A stretch of 64,000 nucleotides of DNA from Bacteroidota bacterium (GTDB lineage Bacteria > Bacteroidota > Bacteroidia > 2-12-FULL-35-15): NCBI GenBank assembly GCA_016707685.1, contig JADJHE010000005.1, forward strand, positions 1 to 64,000. Reading direction: 5' to 3'. Positions 25,207 to 35,625 of this stretch are shown here, piece after piece. Within the stretch, counting starts at the first letter, position 1, and the number at the start of each line of letters is the position of its first letter. Under the pieces are notes generated by a model. It saw only the letters and a list, made by a program, of their open reading frames with translations. It had not been told where the DNA came from and searched no databases. The position numbers and the translations under genes were made by a program.

Positions 25207-26258
25207 TTAAATACGTGATTTGTTTGCGTTAGCATTAAATGGATTTGGACTCACAAAACGTAATGATATTTCGAATCCACCACGAGCAGAGCTTACCGTT
25301 TTTAATTTCGATAAATTAAAATCATAACTCACACCAGCTGCAAAGTTTGAAAATTCATACATTAATGTTGCAATTGCTGCATCACCAAAACGGTAATCAA
25401 ACCCAATTCCGATTGCAGAACCTTTTTTGTTTCCTGTGTATTTCGAATTTTCTGACAATACATATTTAAAAATACTTCCTGCAACAATCTCTTTCGATGG
25501 ACCTTGAGAAGTGAACATAATACCCGGAACAATAATCAAATTTGAATTTGCGATTCCGATTTCAACATTTGCATGCCCTACGTATTTCGAAAACAACTTT
25601 TCACCTGTTTGTTTGTAAAATGAATATTTCTGAAAACCAAAATGATGAGCACCAAAACCAATTGTAGCTCTAACACCATTGTTTGCCGAAATGTATTTTT
25701 CACCTTTACCATAAGTCCAAGCGATACCAGCTGCTGCATCAGGAAGCGTATAGCTAGTTGCTCCATTGGGTTCATAAGAAGAGTTTGCAGAGCTGTAAGC
25801 ACCATTTTGGTATTGCTCTTCCCATCTTAATGCTCCGTAACTTACTGAACGTTGTCCGAAACCTCCCATGATACCCAAACCAATTTTACTATTCTCTCCT
25901 GTTTTTATAATCCCTGAGATATTAAGCGTTCCAACGGTTATTCCCATTTGAGAATCACCTGATTTATCAGAGAAAACACTAATACCAATACCTAAGTAGG
26001 CATTTTTATTTTTCTTTTTAGCAACAGCCATCTCTCCCGAAAAACCAAATGTTTTATATGGAGAAGCAACACTTCTCCATTGGTCTTTATAGTTTAAGAT
26101 TACACGAACATCTCTGTCGAGTGCCGTGTTCGCTGGATTTAAAAACACCGGTGTTTCACGAAATTGTGAAAAATGCACATCCTGTGCTTTTAGTGTATCA
26201 GCCGACAAAAGTGCTGCTGTAAATAATGCAATTCCTATTTTATATTTTGAGTTTTCAT
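25207..26258 (-). CDS. PorP/SprF family T9SS outer-membrane protein (frameshift in signal peptide)
   Basis: The mature part is a beta-barrel-like protein (VHFSQFRETPVFLNPANTAL, YLGIGISVFSDKSG, GIGFDYRFGDAAIATLMYEF), typical of PorP/SprF partners of CHU-type surface proteins. The longest uninterrupted frame begins at a TTG at 26208 and lacks a signal peptide. An ATG at 26258 begins MKTQNIK, which joins IGIALFTAALLSADTLKAQ if one base is added near 26240. That gives a proper signal peptide, so I take 26258 as the start. In SprB/SprF systems this protein holds the adhesin at the cell surface. It lies 31 bp downstream of the adhesin gene. Confidence 0.85.
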
Positions 26259-26289
26259 TTGAAAGATCTTTTATATGTGTAACAATTAA

Positions 26290-29200
26290 TTATCTGATTA
26301 AACTAACATTTCCTTTTTGTTTAATTACATCAGGAGAATTTGAAAGTGTGATGTTCAGATAATAAACAAACACTGCATTGTCTAATGCTTTTCCATTAAA
26401 TGTTCCGTCCCAACCATCTACACAAGCTGCTTGAGGAGTAGTTCCTTCAAACACTTTTTCTCCCCAACGATCGTATACAAACAATTGAATTTCGATAACA
26501 CATTCTGGATTTACTTTCACTTTAAATTTATCATTAAAGTTATCTCCATTTGGTGAAAATGCATTTGGCACAAATAATTCGCCACAGATAACATCTACTG
26601 TTACTCGAACACAAGAGCTATCCGAACAGCCATTACCATCTGTTACAGTTACACAATAATCGGTAGTTGTTGTTGGTGTTACTGTGATTGCACTTGTTGT
26701 TTCACCTGTACTCCATGCGTATGTTCCACCGCCTGTTGCTGTTAATGTAGTTGATGTTCCCGATACAATGGTTACATCTGTTCCTGCATTTGCTGTTGGT
26801 CCAGGACTGTTTACTGCTGTTACAATTGCTGTTGCAGTACAACCATTACTTGGATCGGTTACTGTTACGGTGTATGTTCCAGCTGCATTTACACTTGGTG
26901 TTGCAGTGGTGCCACCACTTACGATTCCGGTACCTGACCAGCTATACGTTGCACCTGTAGTTGTTGAGCTTGCACTGATTGTTCCCAATCCTGTTGTACA
27001 ACTTATTGGTGTTGACGATCCTGCTGTTACATTTGGTGCTGTATTGTTTGCACTCACTGATATCGTTGTTGTTGCTGTACATCCATTGCTTGGATCAGTT
27101 ACAGTTACAGTGTATGTTCCTGCGGCACTCACTGTTGGTGTTGCCGTTGTTCCACCGCTAGTGATACCTGCTCCAGTCCAATTGAATGATGCTCCGCTTG
27201 TTGTTGAACTTGCACTAATTGTTCCGCTTGATGCAGCACATGTTAATGTTAAAGATCCACCTGCTGTTACAGCTGGTGCTGTTGTGTTATTTGTTACGGC
27301 AACTGTTGTTGTTGATGTACATGCTGTTGCTGGATCCGTTACTGTTACCGTATACGTTCCTACTGCATTTACTGTTGCTGTTGCACTTGAGCCACCACTC
27401 ACAATACCAGGACCCGACCAAGAATACGTTGCTGTTCCTGTTGTTGAGCTCGCACTGATTGTTCCTGTTAATGGTGAACAACCCAATACCAATGGTAAAC
27501 CTGCTGTTGCTGTTGGAGGTGTTGGCACTGCATTCACCACTGCATTTGCTGATGCTGTTGAAGTACATGTTCCATTATCTACTGTAAACGTATAGGTTGT
27601 TCCAGCTGTTAAACCTGTGATGGTTGTGCTGGTTCCTGTTCCTGTTGTTGTTACAGCTCCAGGATTGGTGGTTACGGTCCATGTTCCAGTTGATGGTAAA
27701 CCTGTTAACACAACGCTTCCAGCTGTTGTTGTACAAGTTGGTTGAGTTAATGTTCCTAACAAAGGTGCTGTTGGAGCACCTGCAAAAGTATTAATCGTTA
27801 CTGATGTTGAAGCAACTGAAGTACATGTGCCATCACTTACAGTGAAGGTATACGTTGAGCCTCCTGCTAAACCAGAGAATGTTGTTGTTGTTCCTGTTCC
27901 AGTTGCTGTTGTTCCACCGGGTGTTGCTGTTATTGTCCATGTACCACTAGCTGGTAAACCACTTATTGCAACATCACCTGTTGCTACTGTACAACTTGGT
28001 TGATTAACGGTTCCTAAAATTGGTGTTGATGGAACTGTTGGTTGTGCATTGATAACTGCATTGGTAGATACTGCTGATGTACACGTTCCATCACTTACTG
28101 TAAATGTATAGGTGTTGCCTGCTGTTAAACCAGTGATGGTAGTTGTAGTACCTGTACCAGTTGAAGTTGCTCCGCCTGGAGTTACTGTTACTGTCCATGT
28201 ACCACTAGATGGCAAACCACTTAAAGCAACATCACCTGTTGCTACTGTACAACTTGGTTGTGTGATTGTTCCAACTGCTGGTGCTATTGGTGTTGTTGGT
28301 TGTGAAGTAATCACCGCATTTACGGAAACTGTTGATGAACATGTTCCATCACTCACTGTAAATGTATAGGTTCCTGCTGATAAGCCAGAAACAGTTGTTG
28401 TTGTTCCTGTACCTGTTGCTGTTCCACTAGGTGAACCAGTTACAGTCCATGTTCCACTTGCTGGCAAACCAGTTAATGCAACACTTCCTGTTGCTAAAGA
28501 ACAAGTTGGTTGAGTAATGGTTCCAATTACTGGACTAGTTGGTGTTGCTGGTTGTGCATTGATAACAACGTTTGTTGTTGCAGTTGAATTACACGTTCCA
28601 TCATTTACAATGAATGTATACGTTCCTGCTGCTAAACCTGTTACTGTTGTTGTTGTACCCGAACCTGTTGCTGTTCCACTTGGAGTTCCTGTTATTGTCC
28701 ATGTACCACTTGAAGGTAAACCACTCAAGGCTACACTTCCTGTTGCTACCGAACATGTTGGTTGTGTTACCGTTCCTACAATTGGAGTTGTTGGTACACC
28801 TACAACCGAGTTGATAATCGCATTTGTACTTGCTGCAGATGAACACGTTCCATTACTTACTGTAAAGGTATACGTTGTTCCTGCTGCTAATCCTGTAATG
28901 TTACCTGTTGTACCTGTTCCTGTTGCTGTTGCACCTCCTGGTGTTGCTGTTACTGTCCATGTACCACTTGATGGTAAACCACTTAAAGCAACACTTCCTG
29001 TTGATACTGTACAACTAGGTTGAGTGATTGTTCCTACAACTGGTGTTGTTGGCACTGTTGGAGCTGCAGTAAGTGCAGCTGTTAATGATGTTGTTGATGA
29101 ACATGTTCCGTTACTTACTGTAAACGTATAGGTTGTTCCTGCTGTTAATCCAGAGATTGTAGTTGTTGTTCCAGTGCCAGTTGCTGTTCCACTTGGAGAA

Positions 29201-31581
29201 CCTGTTACGGTCCATGTTCCACTTGAAGGTAAACCACTTAACGCTACACTTCCAGTTGCTACTGTACATGTTGGTTGAGTGATGGTTCCTATTACAGGTG
29301 CTGTTGGCACTGTTGGTGCTGCATTAATAACTGCATTAATTGTTGCTGATGATGAACAAGAACCATTGCTTACTGTAAATGTATAGGTTGTTCCTGCTGT
29401 TAAACCTGTTACGGTTGTTGTTGTTCCTGTACCTGTTGCGGTTCCACTTGGAGAACCTGTTACGGTCCATGTACCACTTGATGGTAAACCACTCAAGGCT
29501 ACACTTCCTGTAGTTACGGAACAGGTTGGCTGCGTGATTGTTCCAATTACTGGCACTGTTGGTTGTGTTGGCTGTGCAGTAAGCGCAGCAGTTAAAGAAC
29601 TTGTAGAAGTACATGTTCCATTACTTACTGTAAATGTATAAGTAGTTCCAGCTGTTAAACCCGAAATAGTTGTTGTTGTTCCTGTACCAGTTGCTGTTCC
29701 ACTTGGAGAACCCGTTACTGTCCATGTACCACTTGATGGTAAACCATTTAAAACAACACTACCTGTTGCAACAGTACACGTTGGTTGTGTAATTGTTCCA
29801 ATTGTTGGCGCTGAAGGTACTGTTGGCGCAGCATTGATGATTGCATTCCCTGAAGCTACTGAAGGACAACCCGCTACAGTTTGTACAGTAAAAGTGTATG
29901 TTGTACCTGCTGCTAATCCACTGATTGTTCCTGTTGTACCTGTACCTGTAGCAGTTACTCCACCTGGTGAAGCTGTCACTGTCCATGTACCACTTGCTGG
30001 CAAACCACTTAATGCAACACTACCTGTTGTTACAGAACATGTTGGTTGTGTAACTGCACCAACTGTAGGTGCTGCTGGAGCTACACAAGCAACTTTTGTA
30101 CATACATAAGAAGGTGTTGGAGAAATTGCTGATTTTACAATGGTAATAACATTTGACCCAGGAGTACCTGACCAAGACGTATAAAGTGGATCTGAAAAAG
30201 TAGTTGGGCCTGCTGCTGCAGAAGGGGAAAATGATGCCGCAGGGCAACCTGATGCAGGTGTATCACCACTAGGATCTGTTTTAATTACATGATAATCATA
30301 ATTTGCACCACCTGCAGTCATTGCCATCGCGATATAACCATTATCAGAAGTTTTACTACCTCTTGGCAATATGGATATCAAGTTAAAGTCATATCTCTTA
30401 GCCCAAACATTAGCAGTAGCAGTAGAATTAACACGATGAATCGAGTTCGAAAAGAAACTCAATGGTTTAATATACATTGCCATTGTTACAATATCTGTAC
30501 CTCCATTTACTTCATATACCTGAGAAACGTCTGCAGGGTCTGTTACAGTTCCAAAAATAGAAGTTGAATAGGTAAACAAACGACTAAATGTATTTGAAAA
30601 CCCTCCTGCACCTGCAAATTTTTGAATCAACTCTCTAGAATTATCTCCTCCAGCAGCAAGTATCGCACCCGCACTTGTTGTGCTAATTGCTGATAAATAT
30701 TTACTCGATTGAGATGTGCTGTTACTAGGATTATCAACTTGCTTATGGTACGTGATTGCACCGGCAGTTGTTGTTTTTAAAATAATTGCATCAGTAGGAG
30801 TAGCATCATCACCATCAGAATTTGTTGCTGACAAATGGTTGTTTACATCATAACTACCAACTGCTACATAACCATCACTCACCTCAACAACATCAACAAA
30901 ACTTGCATCATTGTATATTCTATTCGCAGGAATTGCAGATGTCATGTAATATCTGAATACTTTATGCCAAACGTGGTTACCACTAGCATCCAACTTTACA
31001 ATTAATGGAGATCCAATATATTCTGTTTGAGGGTCACCATTTGTATCTGTGTAGTTAATAGGATTGAAATCAATTTCAGCACCAGCACCATCAGGATCGT
31101 GACCAGTAACATAACCTACAGCTACATATCCACCATCCGATGTTTTGATAACACGATTAAACCATGCACTATTTGCTTCAGCAATGCTGAACTTTTTTTG
31201 AATAACTACATTACCAGCTGCATCCAATACCATAAATACGGCAGCATTGGACTCACTACCACCGCATGTAATGTACTGACTTGTTGCCGCATCTTTTTTA
31301 ATGTCATTCAATTGAAAACCAATGGAAGCATCCGAATAACGAAATGACCAATTGACAGCTCCTGTATCACTTAATTCAGTCACCGTTCCATAGATTGGCA
31401 AAAAAGTTAAATTCGTTCCAGCCATTACATAAGTACTAGGAGTTACACCTTCTACGATGTTTCCTGGCAAATCGAACAGTGCTTGATTGTAATTTTTTCG
31501 AAATGCAGTAGTTGTTTGTGAGTAGCTCTCCAAAGAAAACAACAAACAAACCAATGCAAGTACAAGTACATTTTTTTTCAT
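26290..31581 (-). CDS. Large repeat surface protein with CHU (T9SS type B) C-terminal domain
   Basis: A 1763-residue secreted protein. Residues 1-21 are a signal peptide. Residues 25-480 resemble a beta-propeller of repeated blades (TSDGGYVAVGYVTG, VVEVSDGYVAVGSY, GSKTSDNGYIAMAM). From about 500 to 1354 there are ten tandem repeats of about 85 residues, each with TQP(T/S)C, SGLP(S/A)SGTWT and GTTYTFTVSNGTC. Three repeats of about 80 residues follow (GTISASSTT, GTYTVTVTDPSNGC), then a PKD-like unit. The last 95 residues are the gliding-motility/CHU domain (VPNAFSPNGDNFNDKF, YDRWGEKVFEG). The conserved Cys pair in each repeat suggests disulfides. It is the first gene of an operon with porP and an OmpA gene and is probably an adhesin or surface fibre. 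Confidence 0.92.
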   Translation of the reverse strand: MKKNVLVLALVCLLFSLESYSQTTTAFRKNYNQALFDLPGNIVEGVTPSTYVMAGTNLTFLPIYGTVTELSDTGAVNWSFRYSDASIGFQLNDIKKDAATSQYITCGGSESNAAVFMVLDAAGNVVIQKKFSIAEANSAWFNRVIKTSDGGYVAVGYVTGHDPDGAGAEIDFNPINYTDTNGDPQTEYIGSPLIVKLDASGNHVWHKVFRYYMTSAIPANRIYNDASFVDVVEVSDGYVAVGSYDVNNHLSATNSDGDDATPTDAIILKTTTAGAITYHKQVDNPSNSTSQSSKYLSAISTTSAGAILAAGGDNSRELIQKFAGAGGFSNTFSRLFTYSTSIFGTVTDPADVSQVYEVNGGTDIVTMAMYIKPLSFFSNSIHRVNSTATANVWAKRYDFNLISILPRGSKTSDNGYIAMAMTAGGANYDYHVIKTDPSGDTPASGCPAASFSPSAAAGPTTFSDPLYTSWSGTPGSNVITIVKSAISPTPSYVCTKVACVAPAAPTVGAVTQPTCSVTTGSVALSGLPASGTWTVTASPGGVTATGTGTTGTISGLAAGTTYTFTVQTVAGCPSVASGNAIINAAPTVPSAPTIGTITQPTCTVATGSVVLNGLPSSGTWTVTGSPSGTATGTGTTTTISGLTAGTTYTFTVSNGTCTSTSSLTAALTAQPTQPTVPVIGTITQPTCSVTTGSVALSGLPSSGTWTVTGSPSGTATGTGTTTTVTGLTAGTTYTFTVSNGSCSSSATINAVINAAPTVPTAPVIGTITQPTCTVATGSVALSGLPSSGTWTVTGSPSGTATGTGTTTTISGLTAGTTYTFTVSNGTCSSTTSLTAALTAAPTVPTTPVVGTITQPSCTVSTGSVALSGLPSSGTWTVTATPGGATATGTGTTGNITGLAAGTTYTFTVSNGTCSSAASTNAIINSVVGVPTTPIVGTVTQPTCSVATGSVALSGLPSSGTWTITGTPSGTATGSGTTTTVTGLAAGTYTFIVNDGTCNSTATTNVVINAQPATPTSPVIGTITQPTCSLATGSVALTGLPASGTWTVTGSPSGTATGTGTTTTVSGLSAGTYTFTVSDGTCSSTVSVNAVITSQPTTPIAPAVGTITQPSCTVATGDVALSGLPSSGTWTVTVTPGGATSTGTGTTTTITGLTAGNTYTFTVSDGTCTSAVSTNAVINAQPTVPSTPILGTVNQPSCTVATGDVAISGLPASGTWTITATPGGTTATGTGTTTTFSGLAGGSTYTFTVSDGTCTSVASTSVTINTFAGAPTAPLLGTLTQPTCTTTAGSVVLTGLPSTGTWTVTTNPGAVTTTGTGTSTTITGLTAGTTYTFTVDNGTCTSTASANAVVNAVPTPPTATAGLPLVLGCSPLTGTISASSTTGTATYSWSGPGIVSGGSSATATVNAVGTYTVTVTDPATACTSTTTVAVTNNTTAPAVTAGGSLTLTCAASSGTISASSTTSGASFNWTGAGITSGGTTATPTVSAAGTYTVTVTDPSNGCTATTTISVSANNTAPNVTAGSSTPISCTTGLGTISASSTTTGATYSWSGTGIVSGGTTATPSVNAAGTYTVTVTDPSNGCTATAIVTAVNSPGPTANAGTDVTIVSGTSTTLTATGGGTYAWSTGETTSAITVTPTTTTDYCVTVTDGNGCSDSSCVRVTVDVICGELFVPNAFSPNGDNFNDKFKVKVNPECVIEIQLFVYDRWGEKVFEGTTPQAACVDGWDGTFNGKALDNAVFVYYLNITLSNSPDVIKQKGNVSLIR
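26800..30080. repeat. Tandem repeat tract within the adhesin gene
   Basis: Ten units of about 255 bp fill 27520-30080 and three units of about 240 bp fill 26800-27520. The high Thr/Ser/Gly/Val content gives long stop-free frames on the opposite strand, which I treat as shadows. Repeats this similar can recombine, or collapse during assembly, so the true copy number is uncertain. Confidence 0.88.
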
Positions 31582-31630
31582 TTTAGTAGGTAGTTTTTGT
31601 GGGGTTTATCTTAGTTTTTTATTAATTAGT

Positions 31631-31663
31631 CAAAAGTACCTGATTTACAAGTGCATTTCAAAA
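31631..31663 (-). promoter_or_regulatory. Promoter of the adhesin operon
   Basis: On the minus strand TTTTG (31659-31663) and TACTTTTG (31631-31638) match the -33 TTTG and -7 TAnnTTTG boxes, with a 20-bp spacer. The start codon is about 50 bp downstream. This is the best-formed promoter in the window. Confidence 0.7.
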
Positions 31664-31761
31664 AAAACAATCCATTTATTTTGATTTCTAAAAAACTATA
31701 AATATATTTATACTATTGATTTTCAGGAATATAATTATTGATTATTTAAATTTCTAAATAA

Positions 31762-33253
31762 ATGAAAAAAGATAGTTTAAAAGAGCTAATCGACTCTTTT
31801 TCAGCTTCAGAGAAACGTCATTTCACTATTTATTCAAAAGGACATGTAAAAGGTGCTGAAAACAACTACACCCTATTGTTCAATGCAATCAATTCCTCAA
31901 AGAATAATTATTCGGATGAATTACATTTAAAACTACCAAAAAACTACCCTTTCAAAAATCTTCATGTCGAAAAAAATCACCTCTATAATTTATTATTAAA
32001 AAGCCTGAATGACTTTCACAGCAACGCAACTTCTGAATCTACTATTGACAAAATAAACAAACACATTGAACTACTTTTAAACAAAGGATTACACAACCAA
32101 TGCTTAACACTTATTAAAAAAGCAAAGAAAATAGCATTTTCAACAAATGCTGAATCGCAATTAATAAGAACACTTGAACTCGAACAAGAGATTTACAACA
32201 AACTTCAGGATTATAAATTATTACTTGAATCTATTGAAGAAAGTAGAACACTCCTACGAAATTTATTAAACCAATACGACTATAAAAATTTAGCTTTTGA
32301 GATGAACTATAAGGAAATTACTTATCGTTCGACCAACAAAACGGAGCATCTACAGCAACTACAACTCATCATGAAAAATGAATTGATGCAACGCGAAGAA
32401 CTAGCTAAAACATACAAAGCGAAAATGTTTTTATATCAAACAAAAGCAATGTTTTTTGGAATCGTAAATGATGAATTAAAAAGTGTATTTTATTTCGAAC
32501 AAATGATGCGATTAATGGAAGCAACAACATCCATTATCAAACAACAAGCAATTGATTACCTTCTTGTATTTGCGAATGTTGCAATGGGAAAAATCAATCT
32601 CAAAAATTACAAGGAATTAGTAAGTGATATTCATTTTATAGAAAAAAGTCCCGAACGATTCGACATAAAAAAAGATAAAACATTCAAAGCAAATTTATTT
32701 TTCTTTACAAAACCATACTTACTAGATATTTACACTGCTCTCGGTGACCAACTAAATAGCAAAAAAACAATTCAAGAAATAGAGTTGAACATTGATAATT
32801 ACAAAAATCATGTTATACGAACAGCTTACTTAAACACCGCTAAGTCAATTGCTATGGCAAGTTTCTTTTTAGCCGATTTTAAAAAGGCATTAAAATATAT
32901 GAATTTAATTTTTAGTGACGATTTAGGCAAATACAGTCGCGGTCATATCTTCAACATGATTATACATTATGAACTTGGTAACGAACAACTCTTAAATAGT
33001 TTAATAAATTCAACTAAACGATTGTTAATTCAACAAGACCGACTCAACAAAGCGGAAGAGTTAATGATTGAATTCTTTCGCAAAAATCATTAAGCTCAGC
33101 AAAAACGAAGCAATCAAAAAACATTTTATCGAATACCATAAAAAAGCCTTACAATTAAGTGACGATGAAGATGCTAACATCTCATTACGCTACTTTAATG
33201 TACTCAAATGGATGGAATCAAAAATCAAAGATGTTCCATTCGTTAATTCATAA
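31762..33253 (+). CDS. Hypothetical helical-repeat protein, frameshifted near the 3' end
   Basis: The first frame codes for 443 residues, ends at 33093 and is Lys/Asn/Leu-rich without a signal peptide. It is almost wholly alpha-helical, with paired helices reminiscent of TPRs (QCLTLIKKAKKIAFSTNAES, LLESIEESRTLLRNLLNQYD, FKKALKYMNLIFSDDLG). A second frame, overlapping from 33068, continues it (IIKLSKNEAIKKHFIEYHKK) to 33253. One surplus A in the run at about 33081-33085 explains the break and gives a 497-residue protein. I do not recognise a named family. It is divergent from the adhesin operon with 180 bp between starts, so a link to that operon is possible but unproven. Confidence 0.6.
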
Positions 33254-33281
33254 AAAAAGCCCGATAAATCGGGCTTTTTTT
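33252..33281. terminator. Bidirectional terminator
   Basis: AAAAAAAGCCCGAT and ATCGGGCTTTTTTT form a perfect stem between two convergent genes. Confidence 0.9.
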
Positions 33282-33297
33282 ATGAAAAGGATACGAA

Positions 33298-35126
33298 TTA
33301 CTTCGTAACTGTAAATCGTCTTGTAACACTGCTGTTATTCATAATAATTCGGCATGAATAAACACCTGCATTGTAATTTTCAACGTTAAATACAATTTTA
33401 CCATTAGTAAACTGTTGATTTAATTCTTTTCTATCAATCATACGACCTTGCACATCGTAAATTTCATAGCTAAGTTTTTCAACATCAACAGGAATAACAT
33501 AATCAATTGCAACCAAAGAGCTTGCTGGATTGGGATAAAAATCATAGAAATAATTATCGGCTTCATTTTCTTCAACACCAATAGATACAACCTTTTCGAT
33601 TCCAACATTGATCATCAAATCTTCTGTTTCTCTGTAACGGTAATCAGCCCATGCATTTCCTAATATTTCATAGGTTCTATTCGAAATTGGTAACAATTGG
33701 TTTTGCCCCAATGTTAATCCGTCTCCATCCATTACCCATGCAACATACACACCACCCGAATTAATTGTTAAAGGAGTAGGCAAAGTGGTTGTATTCCATG
33801 ATGCGATTGCAACAATTGAAGGTCCCATATATACTGAATCTAATTTTGTTCCTGCTGCTCCTGCTGTCCCATTATCATCATAAACAACCATAGAATATCC
33901 CGCAAACATAGGATTATCAACAATGTATGCATACATTTCTGTTAATTTACAAGGGTAGAAAGGAGGTTTAAAATAAACAGCAGCACCACCATTACCACCT
34001 TGCCAGCTTAGACCACCTAAACCAGCTTCAACACCATTATCAAAAGCCAAACGAATTGTAGCTTGAGTTGTATCCACAACAACCAATTCTTGTATTTTTT
34101 GATCATTACTTGGCGTTGCATCTCCACTTAATTGTGTATTGGTAATAAATCGATAAGTAGCTGCAGTAGTTGGAGAAAAAGTGCTTGCAGCAGTTATAAC
34201 TTGAGTTTGGCCTGGAGTTAATGTCCCAGTTGTTGTATTGCTTTGTGCTTGAATAGCATTTGCTGCATTAACAACACGAGTAAAGACATTGAATGGTGCT
34301 AAACTTTGGTTTCCTGTATTTTTCACTTCAGTCGTCATACTAAACGGTGCACCATTTTTAGATAAAAATGCACCACCAGTTTCAGCATTGTTGTTATAAG
34401 AAGTTGATGCATCTGAAACGGAGAAAGTAGTATTACTTGGGTAATAGTATTTAATAGCATAACTCGATGGTGGCAATATATCATACGAATGTTGCAAACC
34501 GATATTGCCTGAATTGTTTTCAATTCCAACGCTTGAATAATTTACCAAGTTAGTTGGAGCACCACTTTGAGTTTGATATTGATACGTAATTGAACTATCC
34601 ACTGCACTTAAAATTACTTGAAAGGTGTTGCTTCCAACCCATCCTGGTGCATTTGGATCCCAAAATGGAACATCAATATACGATACAACTAATGTATCAT
34701 TTGTAGGATTCGTCCATCTCCAGCATTTTGCATTATTTCCTGGATCAAAAATTAAATCGGAGGTCATAATTGCTAAATAATTTTGAGGCAATGATGTAGA
34801 AGGAATTGTTGGAAATGGATGTGAAATTTGTCCATTTGTAAAACCAATATAACCATTCGATCCTACCCAAAATTGAGTAACATCATACCAGTAATAATGA
34901 AAAGGAAATCCGATTGGAAACGATCCTTTAATATTGTCATCTGCTAAAAATCGCACTTCCGATACGCCTGGTAAAGGCAAAATATCAATCAATTATAGGC
35001 AGGACCTTGTGGGTCATTACTGTCTCTCCAGATATAACCATAGGTATCTGGTCCTCCAGTTGTTTGTGCCTGCACGAAGGTAATCGAGCAAACAAAGGTT
35101 AGAATAAGTGTAGCAATTTTTTTCAT
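33298..35126 (-). CDS. Secreted protein with T9SS type A sorting domain (frameshift near 5' end)
   Basis: The long frame ends at 34992 upstream without a signal peptide. An ATG at 35126 starts MKKIATLILTFVCSITFVQA, and this frame reaches a stop near 34990 after DPQGPAYN. Adding one G there gives PAYNWIDILPLPGVSEV and joins the two, for about 608 residues. The body has lectin-like and beta-sandwich character (FPFHYYWYDVTQFWVGSNGY, NTGNQSLAPFNVFTRVVN). The last 85 residues form the Por sorting tail (YPNPASSLVAIDY ... GVYSCRIIMNN). It is predicted to be exported to the surface, with unknown function. A TATATTTG -7 box lies 28 bp upstream of the start. Confidence 0.8.
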
Positions 35127-35153
35127 TTCAATAGGTTTGTTAGGTTAGTATAA

Positions 35154-35161
35154 CAAATATA
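35154..35161 (-). promoter_or_regulatory. -7 box of the T9SS-protein gene
   Basis: TATATTTG on the minus strand matches TAnnTTTG and supports the start codon at 35126. Confidence 0.55.
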
Positions 35162-35206
35162 TCAAAATTTATGAAAAATGAAAGGAATGGGGAGTATGAA
35201 AATGCA

Positions 35207-35536
35207 TTATTTCAAAGTGTCGGTAATACTTTTACCTTCATCGTTTACGACTTGCGCAACCTCTGTTACTTGGCGTTTCACGCTCTGATTGGCTTTGTCT
35301 ATTTCGGACTGAATCTCGGAAGTATGTTTTTTTATTTCATCAGCTAAGCCACCTGTGTTTTTTTGAATTTCACTTTGTATTTGCTCTTTTGCATCGTTTA
35401 ATTCTCTCAAGCCTTTTCCAAGCCCCTTTGCAATACCAGGAAGTTTATCGGAGCCGAACAGCATAAGCATAACAATAACAATGAGGAATACCTCACCTCC
35501 ACCCATGTTTAAAAAAAGTAGTACTGAACCCAGCAT
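35207..35536 (-). CDS. tatA: Sec-independent protein translocase subunit TatA/TatE
   Basis: The 109-residue protein has one N-terminal membrane helix (EVFLIVIVMLMLF) directly followed by the hinge and amphipathic helix FGSDKLPGIAKGLGKGLREL. Its C-terminus is charged and helical (KEQIQSEIQKNTGG). This is the standard TatA layout. TatA oligomerises to form the pore for folded proteins exported by the Tat pathway. tatC is not in the window. The gene has its own -7 box immediately after the secDF terminator. Confidence 0.9.
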   Translation of the reverse strand: MLGSVLLFLNMGGGEVFLIVIVMLMLFGSDKLPGIAKGLGKGLRELNDAKEQIQSEIQKNTGGLADEIKKHTSEIQSEIDKANQSVKRQVTEVAQVVNDEGKSITDTLK

Positions 35537-35558
35537 ATTGTTCTTGAATTATAGATTA

Positions 35559-35566
35559 CAAAAGTA
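35559..35566 (-). promoter_or_regulatory. -7 box of the tatA promoter
   Basis: TACTTTTG on the minus strand is a perfect consensus match. Its upstream region overlaps the secDF terminator hairpin. Confidence 0.6.
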
Positions 35567-35575
35567 CAAAAAAAT

Positions 35576-35606
35576 AAACCCGATAAATTGCTTTATCGGG
35601 TTTATT
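35576..35606 (-). terminator. Terminator of secDF
   Basis: AATAAACCCGATAAA and TTTATCGGGTTTATT pair around a TGC-type loop, 20 bp after the secDF stop codon. Confidence 0.8.
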
Positions 35607-35625
35607 AAAATTATTCTAAAATAAA

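Noticed and set aside
26684..29023. Long plus-strand open frames of up to 303 codons opposite the adhesin gene
   Set aside because: They repeat with the same period as the adhesin repeats and are valine/proline-rich mirrors of Thr/Ser/Gly codons, with no start context. They are shadows of the repeat tract.
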